Positions 57,301 to 64,000 of a stretch of DNA of 64,000 nucleotides are shown here, one piece after another. Each line of letters opens with the position of its first letter. Positions within the stretch are counted from its first letter, which is position 1. Under the pieces are notes generated by a model. That model had not been told where the DNA came from and ran no database searches. It saw nothing but the letters and a program-made list of their open reading frames with translations. The translations under genes were made by a program, and so were the position numbers. Source of the stretch: Yamagishiella unicocca (taxonomy: Eukaryota; Chlorophyta; Chlorophyceae; Chlamydomonadales; Volvocaceae); assembly GCA_003116995.1 (NCBI GenBank), contig BDSL01000020.1, forward strand, positions 992,001 through 1,056,000, read 5' to 3'.

Positions 57301-58869
57301 CCAGCCTTCGGTGCAGCGGATGCCTTGCTCCGCCCTTACTTCGTTCGTCCCGGCGTTCCCTACTCCCTGTGTACGTGCGTGGGTCGCTAAGCTAACATCC
57401 GAATTCCCCGCGGATTATTACAGGTGGTGGAGCGTCTTTCATACGCTGCTGGTGATGCGGCGGCGGCGAGAAGTAAGCTAGCGCCGTTGCTGCCGCTGCG
57501 GGCGGCGGCAACTCGATCGAGCTCGACCGCAACGACGTTATTGGCCAGGCAGAATGGAAGGCAAGGTACGCACCGTCGTAAGGTTGTGGCTGGCCAGCGA
57601 CAAGTAAAGTCAGGTTGGGGACATATTGCTTGCAACCGACGTGCACGCCTGCCGTGGAGAATCGATCGGGTGCGTGGGGCAAGGTATCTAATGCACTGCT
57701 CAGCCAGCAGTACTTCAGCCAGCCAGCCAGCCAACCCTCCAGCATCAGCCGCCCGTCAGCAACCCGCGCAGCGTTAGTTCAGCAGCCAGCTTTCTTGCAG
57801 CAGGACGTAGTCCAGCCTTCGGTGCAGCGGATGCCTTGCTCCGCCCTTACTTCGTTCGTCCCGGCGTTCCCTACTCCCTGTGTACGTGCGTGGGTCGCTA
57901 AGCTAACATCCGAATTCCCCGCGGATTATTACAGGTGGTGGAGCGTCTTTCATACGCTGCTGGTGATGCGGCGGCGGCGAGAAGTAAGCTAGCGCCGTTG
58001 CTGCCGCTGCGGGCGGCGGCAACTCGATCGAGCTCGACCGCAACGACGTTATTGGCCAGGCAGAATGGAAGGCAAGGTACGCACCGTCGTAAGGTTGTGG
58101 CTGGCCAGCGACAAGTAAAGTCAGGTTGGGGACATATTGCTTGCAACCGACGTGCACGCCTGCCGTGGAGAATCGATCGGGTGCGTGGGGCAAGGTATCT
58201 GCTGCACTGCTCAGCCAGCCAGCCAGCCAACCCTCCAGCATCAGCCGCCCGTCAGCAACCCGCGCAGCATTAGTTCAGCAGCCAGCTTTCTTGCAGCAGG
58301 ACGTAGTCCAGCCTTCGGTGCAGCGGATGCCTTGCTCCGCCCTTACTTCGTTCGTCCCGGCGTTCCCTACTCCCTGTGTACGTGCGTGGGTCGCTAAGCT
58401 AACATCCGAATTCCCCGCGGATTATTACAGGTGGTGGAGCGTCTTTCATACGCTGCTGGTGATGCGGCGGCGGCGAGAAGTAAGCTAGCGCCGTTGCTGC
58501 CGCTGCGGGCGGCGGCAACTCGATCGAGCTCGACCGCAACGACGTTATTGGCCAGGCAGAATGGAAGGCAAGGTACGCACCGTCGTAAGGTTGTGGCTGG
58601 CCAGCGACAAGTAAAGTCAGGTTGGGGACATATTGCTTGCAACCGACGTGCACGCCTGCCGTGGAGAATCGATCGGGTGCGTGGGGCAAGGTATCTGCTG
58701 CACTGCTCAGCCAGCCAGCCAGCCAACCCTCCAGCAGCGTCAGCCGCCCGTCAGCAACGCGCGCAGCGTTCAGCAGCCAGCTTTCTTGCAGCAGGACGTA
58801 GTCCAGCCTTCGGTGCAGCGGATGCCTTGCTCCACCCTTGCTTCGTTCGTCCCGGCGTTCCCTACCTGT
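51353..58869. repeat. ~500-bp satellite, block 2 (15 units)
   Basis: The anchor GTGGTGGAGCGTC recurs at 51403, 51898, 52409, 52904, 53399, 53894, 54405, 54901, 55412, 55923, 56418, 56929, 57424, 57935 and 58431. Spacings are 495, 496 or 511. The 511-bp type has a 16-base insert (AGTACTTCAGCCAGCC region) and CATCAG/GTTAGTT variants. The 495 type has CAGCGTCAG. The 496 type lacks the insert but keeps CATCAG with CATTAGTT. All units keep the same plus-strand splice signals and open 180-nt and 81-nt exons. Minus-strand frames of 96-117 codons in each unit are treated as shadows. Confidence 0.97.
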
Positions 58870-59669
58870 GTATGCATGTGCCAAGCCCCATACGTACACG
58901 TCACCGCTGTGCACCGTGCACTAACTACATGCCCCCACTTCCTACCCCCCCGCTCCAATTTTGCCACCCGACATCGCTCGCCCGAGCTCTCCTGCTCTCC
59001 GTTCGTCGCGCGCTCGAGACCTACGTACGTGCAACTACTGCGCCCCGCCGGAGCTCCCACCTGCTAGCTGGTGACCATCTAAAGGTGAGGTATGTACGTA
59101 GGTGCGGGTCCTGCGTGGGGGGGGGGTGCGGGGGGTGAGGTAGGGAGGTGCACGATGTTGACAGTAAGTTAAGGTACGTAGGGGGGTCACTTGTTCAAGC
59201 ACGCGGGATGGAATACAATCGATGCTGGCGCGTAATAATATATAAACGCAATTCAACTAACGCAGTCCTCATCAATGGTGTCCCGCAGAGACGTACGCCC
59301 ACCACGGATGGAGGAGCTTCTTGCTTTGGCCATCGCGGAGCTGGCGAGGCAGGCTAGCCATCCCTCTTACTCGGCAGAGTAACCGCTGCCCACCTGCTGC
59401 TGGCGATCATCTACATGCAGGGTAAGTTATGTATCTAGGTGCGGGTCCCGGGGGGAGCTGCGTGGATGTGGGAGGTGCACGTAAAGGGGGGTCACTCGTA
59501 TCGCACGCGGGATGGAATACGATGCTTGCACGTAATAAACAGTCGTCAAGGATCAACTAAGGCAGTCCATCAATGGTGTCCCGCAGATACCCAAGCCACG
59601 CTAGCTCCAGGGGAGCTCCGCAGCACCGGTTCGGCGATGACAAGCAAGCAGCTGCCGCCGTCGTAAGCT
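58870..59669. repeat. array spacer, copy 2
   Basis: Copy of 49355-50163. In this copy the exon equivalent to 49777-49912 starts at 59289 with AGACGT and, in phase 0, meets TAG at 59355-59357. If block 2 is part of a gene, this could be its stop codon. Otherwise it marks decay. Confidence 0.9.
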
Positions 59670-59670
59670 A

Positions 59671-59820
59671 GTCAGGGACCTTATGCGTGGGCTGTGGCTG
59701 CTGCCATGTGTTGGGTGGTCAGGGACCTTATGCGTGGGCTGTGGCTGCTGCCATGTGTTGGGGGGTCAGGGACATTATGCGTGGGCTGTGGCTGCTGCCA
59801 TGTGTTGGGGGGTCAGGGAC
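59671..59820. repeat. 47-bp minisatellite, second tract (3-4 units)
   Basis: Same unit as 50298-51140, joined directly to the spacer copy. It is followed by a 21-base duplication (ATGGAACTCAGTGTCCTG, 59820-59861). Confidence 0.9.
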
Positions 59821-62349
59821 ATGGAACTCAGTGTCCTGCTCATGGAACTCAGTGTCCTGTTCTTAGGAAAGCTGGCTCCAGGTCCGAAGGGTTCTCCTGC
59901 CGACGTCTACAGCCAACTATCTTCACAACTAAGTTCTTGCTGCAGTTGAAGATCAGCTTGCGCCGCTCCTGCTCCATCGCCGCGAAAGACGGGAACCGTC
60001 TTCTTCGTGAAGCAGATGATCGTGTATGTTATTTGTGGTTTAGTATGCGTGGATGGAAGGGCGTGTGGAGGAAGGGATCGCGTGCCTGTCCGCCGGGCGT
60101 TGACGAGTGGCCTTGGTGTACCTGCTGGGTTGTCATTCTTGTGGGGAACCCGCGCGCTGTTGTGCATACCGTCAGGCTCGAACTTGTCATCTGGTCCTGG
60201 GGCCCCTAGTGCTGGCTTGACCTTTCCAGAGCAGTAGCATGCCATGCAGCGCCACCGGAAATGCCAGCATAGTAGTAATGCCAGCATTATACTACGCAAA
60301 TCGTCGCCTATGGTTGGGGGGAGCTTCCCTGGGCCGCCAGCGCCGGCCCGGCGTCCCCTTGCCTGCACCACTTCTGGAATTGACCCCTTGCTCGTGCAAT
60401 GTTCGGTATGCCTGCCGGTCTATCTTGTCGGGGGCGAGCTGTCTTTCCCTGTGCCTTTCGGTGCCTTTGTGGGCGTCTGCTCAGGTCTGCTGGTCTTGCT
60501 GTGGTCCCCCCGCTTGGGTTAGGCCCGGCTTGCCTCTCTTAAGTCCAGGACATGGCCCCCCTTCTTGCTTGGGTAAACCGGGCTTGAGGTCACCTAAACA
60601 TTTTTTGTTGCGTTGTGAGGTATCTTAGGTCCCCAGCCTGTATCACGCGGTTTTCTCAGCTGGCGCTCTCTTTCATCGCCCCCCGCCTGCTACCATACTT
60701 TTATAGCCAACCCAATGTGGTACCATGGACATGCTGCTATTCCTCTTGCGTTCTAGGGCACTGTGAGTTGCGCTGGCCCGGCCCACCTGCTCTTAAAAAC
60801 GCCTGTTAGGGGATCCATTGCGGTCTTTTTGCGCGCAGCTTCCCAGCCCCCGCTGTAAATTTTGTGTACTGGGGACTTTTATTGTGCTCCCGGCCAAGCG
60901 GAAATGCGGCTCGTCTCAGCTGTTTCTCCGGCCACGCCTTTTCGGCATCGGCAGTATATTGTACGGCTCGGTGCTCGTATTACACGGTCCCGGCCCTTTT
61001 CACATACGATCTCGGCTTTTTTCAAGCAGGGAATGGCATGACGAGCATTCTCCGCGCGGCTTCCCGACGCTCGCTTGTATTTTTGCTTTTTAGGGTTCGC
61101 CATTCTGCATTCCCTCATTTGGCCCTGCGCTCCGTGTGAGGTGCTCGTCCGACCCGTGTACATAGTGTTTATTCGGCATCGGCGGTAGTTTCATACGGTC
61201 TCGGATGGGGCAAATCTCGCTACAATGGTCTGCTACTTCTGGGCCCGCCTCAGTGCGTTTGCCGAGCTGGGGCTGGCCCCCCGCGGGTGGGGGGCCGTCC
61301 CGTCCGATCACCCCTTCCTCGCCGCCTCGCCCGCGGGGGAGGTGGTCTTCACGGGCCGCCCGGGTGCCGAGGAGTGGCCCGACGGTTGACTCGGGTGCGG
61401 TTTTCTGGGCGTGTTTTGGGTTATGGGGCCTTAGGCCCCCGCTCGGCTGTCTTTTGTGGGTGCTTTTGGGCTCTGGGGCTTGGGGCCCCCGTTTTGCCGG
61501 GACGTGTTCCTTGCGTCTCGCTGCTGGCTTGGTGCAGGTGGTTCGTGTTTTTCTGGACGCGCTTGTTCTCCTCCCCGTGCTTTGAGTTGTGCGTGCTGCC
61601 TTCTCCGTGTCCTCGTGTTTGGCTGCCTTCGGCTTTTGCCCCTTCCCGGCCGGTGAGGGCGGGCTCTTTTGCCCAGTGATCTGTGTCGTGGTCTGGCCCA
61701 TCGGGCCCGCCTGGTTGCGCTTCCGCGCTTGAGCCGTTCTGGCTCCCTTGTAATACTCGCATTCTGCTACAAGGCTCTACAGGGCCACGGCGCCCTAGGC
61801 GCCGTGGTCCTCGTCCTCTTTGTGTGGACCTCGTCATGGGGTCGCGCAACTTTCTGTCCGCTTGCGGCGTAGTCTCTGCTCTCCATCGTCTCTCGTCTTT
61901 CGCCCTCTCTGGTACTGGCTGCTGGAGCTTGGGCGCGCTCTGGTGCTCGGCGGCGCTGGCGCCTCTGCTGATGGTCCTCGCTCCGGGCCGCGGCTCCTCC
62001 GCTCGCTACGTCTCGCGGACGGCTCCGTGCTCGTGGTCTTGCCCACGCTGAAGGCTCGGTTCTTGTGGAGGCAATGGACTCGACGGCTCGGTTCTGTGGG
62101 ATGGCCATGGACCCGTTTCCGACTCGCTGTGGTGACTCTCGCCCACGTTGCAGGCTTGGTTTTGGTGGCTCGTGTTCGACACGCTTCCCTACTCGGCGCG
62201 GATCTTGATTCGTGGCCTGACTAGCGGCTTGGGCTTTTGGCCCCCCCGTTGCGCTCTCGCGTATCGCTGCAGGCTTGGTATTTGGTGGCTCGTGTTCGGC
62301 ACGCTTTCCCTACTCGGCGCGGGAGCCCACCGTGCGTGCTGCGACTGCG
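59821..62349. other. repeat-like region without a recognised gene
   Basis: About 2.5 kb. A CGGCATCGGC-containing stretch occurs twice (near 60944 and 61170), and a 50-base segment (CAGGCTTGGTTTTGGTGGCT ...) at 62151-62200 recurs at 62270-62321. On the minus strand, three overlapping frames (62108-61767, 61849-61421, 61701-61090) encode basic, Gln/Arg/Pro/Gly-rich peptides that could be a decayed retroelement ORF1. No reverse transcriptase, integrase or transposase motif is visible, so no element is named. Confidence 0.3.
61784..61806. other. perfect 10-bp hairpin with 3-base loop
   Basis: Arms CCACGGCGCC (61784-61793) and GGCGCCGTGG (61797-61806) flank CTA. It may be an RNA structure or a cruciform-prone palindrome in the repeat-like region. 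Confidence 0.6.
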
Positions 62350-62508
62350 ATGGGCCTCATGACTGGCGAGGCTGAGGGCCTCGCAGCCCCGGAGACTGTG
62401 TACCAGCTGATACGGCAGCATTTCCCCTGGGTCATTTGGACCAAGAACCCTCTCAACTTCGACGTCGGGGAACGGGCCCCGGTGTACCAGGTTGGAGGGG
62501 AGCAATGA
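62350..62508 (+). CDS. short protein-like ORF or last exon (52 aa)
   Basis: ATG 62350 opens MGLMTGEAEGLAAPETVYQL, then FPWVIWTKNPLNFDVGERAP, stop TGA 62506-62508. The composition is more protein-like than the surrounding repeats, and the frame extends upstream to 62275. No family recognised. It may be a terminal exon of an unresolved gene. Confidence 0.25.
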   Translation: MGLMTGEAEGLAAPETVYQLIRQHFPWVIWTKNPLNFDVGERAPVYQVGGEQ

Positions 62509-62891
62509 GAGGTAGAGAGAACCTGTGTATCGGGTGTTGGGGATATCCAAATAGCTAGCATGGGAGTGGCGAAGCCGAAGAGTGAAGGTTGTGAAGGGTT
62601 TTATGTGGTGGCGGTCACTGCGCTTTTGCCATGCACACCGTCAACCCTTTGCCACGCCCCAGTGCCGGCACGTACGTTTCACAGGCACTGGCTCCGGAGC
62701 CAGGACATCTGCGTTCCCGCTTGTATGCTGTTGCCGTAACTACAGCGCCTCTGTTGCTGTTAGGATTGATTGCGTCATGGATTCGGTTTCCACTCGTTCC
62801 GACAACGATGGGGACACGTGTGAATCTCGCGATTCAGGTCGGGCGCAGGGCCCTTCTGACCAAATCCGTTGGTGCCGCAGAGTACTTAGCG

Positions 62892-62920
62892 GAACCACGC
62901 CTCATTCCTCGGCGTGGTTC
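62892..62920. other. perfect 10-bp hairpin with 9-base loop
   Basis: GAACCACGCC (62892-62901) pairs with GGCGTGGTTC (62911-62920). A TGTAA lies some 45 bases further (62965-62969). It lies within an open plus frame (62631-62969) that has a hydrophobic stretch but no other support. Confidence 0.55.
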
Positions 62921-63033
62921 TTCTGCTTGGTTGTGTTGGTTGTTTTGGTTGTGCTTCTACACAATGTAACACACCGCGCTTGAAGAACGCCCGCGGCTCC
63001 TTGCTGCGTGAATAGGTCACGAGGTCGACGCAG

Positions 63034-63737
63034 CCGCAGTCAGCGCCGCCTTTACGTTTGGATCTTGAGACCCTGCAGCTTGGTAACCTGCAGCCCGCCT
63101 GCCAGCAGCGCCAGTCCGCGGGGCTGTGGTGCCGCGCGCCCGCGCCACCCAGCAACAGGTCGAGAGCAGAAGAACCACCTCTGGTCACTCGCACCCAGAT
63201 TACCATATTGCAAACATCGCAATTTACTGCGCATCGCCGGCCTGTTGAAACAGTCTTACTTGTGGGATTGTTATTTCCGCGCCGCCGCGCCTATGACGAC
63301 TTTCTTGTGCACTACCTGCCTCCTGGCTGCACCTTGCTTCAGGTCGCGAGCAGGGTTGAGGACCCGTATGGCAACCTCCTGCCGTGGACTCAGCCTTCGG
63401 CAGGAGTACGTGAAGCCGCGCCTCAACGACCCTGCCTAGCGACCTAGAGCCGCAACACGAGCAACGCCTCCACAATCCACGAAGACCATCTACCATCAGT
63501 AGGCCTTCTCCCGGCGGGCATCATGCTGGGGGGAGGTTTCCTGAGTCCACCTGGGTTTCCATAGGAAGGGGCAGTATTGATAGCGCTACACTGCGCGCTC
63601 GCGAGGTGAAGTTCCGGGCAGTAAGCCCCCCAGCCGGCAATGAGACCATGCGAACCGCTCCCTTAGCACGTTTCGTTGCCCTACCGGCCAGGTGGACTCC
63701 GGGAACATATCTTCGTCGTTTTGAGGTGGAAGAGTGA
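63034..63737 (+). CDS. unknown protein, last two exons (partial)
   Basis: An exon from about 63034 to 63405 joins 63546-63737 in phase 0 through a GTACGT donor and a CTGAG acceptor, ending at TGA 63735-63737. The joined segment reads like one domain: YDDFLVHYLPPGCTLLQVAS, VEDPYGNLLPW, then REVKFRAVSPPAGNETMRTA and FVALPARWTPGTYLRRFEVE. The 5' limit of the first exon is uncertain. An upstream frame (62631-62969, with LYAVAVTTAPLLLLGLIASW, a likely membrane segment) may belong to the same gene, but no matching splice was found. I do not recognise the family. Confidence 0.4.
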
Positions 63738-64000
63738 GCCGAACATGAGCCTCGCAAGTGCCGTGACAGTTGCTGCCTTGAGTGACTTCGACTTGACTTG
63801 GCTGACGTTGTGCTGTTTGGTTTGCTGATATTCGCCGTCCCGTTTCCGATAATCCATGATGTCATGCCCGAGATCTGCCGCCGGTCACGCCCTATTCTAG
63901 CCAGCTACCGGGGCTGCGGAGTTACGAAGTAGGTAAATCGCCCCAGCCGGTGGGGTGTTTACGAACGGACAGGCGCGACAAAATGTGTTTCAAAAGGTCC
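63738..64000. other. right edge, 3' flank of the unknown gene
   Basis: About 260 bases with no supported feature. The minus frame at 63865-63521 is the antisense of the last exon of the unknown gene. Confidence 0.4.

Noticed and set aside
47961..58869. CRISPR-like array
   Set aside because: Units are ~500 bp and nearly identical throughout, without short repeats separated by unique spacers, and the DNA is eukaryotic.
48381..58914. Repeated 96-171-codon minus-strand ORFs in every satellite unit
   Set aside because: The unit is stop-poor on both strands. The splice signals favour the plus strand, and no minus-strand promoter or family was seen.

Overview
The window looks like nuclear DNA of a volvocine green alga (a Chlamydomonas, Volvox or Gonium relative). 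The DNA is GC-rich. Proteins are rich in Ala, Gly, Gln and Pro, with long homopolymer runs. Genes are split by short GTGAG/GTACG...CAG introns. TGTAA poly(A) signals follow several stop codons, and CCCTAAAA telomere-type motifs occur in introns. No bacterial-style operons, tRNA or rRNA genes, or CRISPR arrays are visible. All gene models were assembled by hand from splice signals and reading-frame continuity.

Left part (1-30.3 kb), ordinary gene-dense chromosome. After a possible gene end at the left edge come: a 5-exon F-box/leucine-rich-repeat-like protein (840-4342, +); a 5-exon coiled-coil protein (5193-8630, +); a WDR55/JIP5-type WD40 protein (10845-13859, -); a large OPR/FASTK-like organellar RNA-binding candidate (14323-19325, +) that shares a 0.46 kb divergent promoter with WDR55; a small glycine-rich gene (20579-21646, +) that may be the 5' end of the next gene; and a very large low-complexity acidic protein (22100-30251, +) with a recurring PPPLV-type motif.

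Middle (31.9-44.9 kb). An 11-exon gene (31867-39209, +) encodes what appears to be an asteroid/XPG-like PIN nuclease domain fused to a complete SF2 helicase core. All ten of its introns are phase 0. A partial copy of its exons 6-8 lies downstream (41664-43664), interrupted by an ~880 bp insertion made of a 26-bp minisatellite and a foldback sequence. A small minus-strand hypothetical gene and a Crinkler/RHS-type C-terminal fragment flank this pseudogene.

Right part (45-64 kb), repeat-dominated. Degenerate ~390-bp tandem units lead into an ~500-bp satellite in two blocks (47961-49354 and 51353-58869). Each block is followed by the same ~0.8 kb spacer and a 47-bp minisatellite. Each satellite unit carries good plus-strand splice signals that define two phase-0 exons (180 + 81 nt) in one continuous reading frame. 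A unique ATG exon (47873) feeds into that frame, so the array may be a gene with massively amplified exons. The last 4 kb holds unassigned repeat-like DNA and one unknown gene end (63034-63737).
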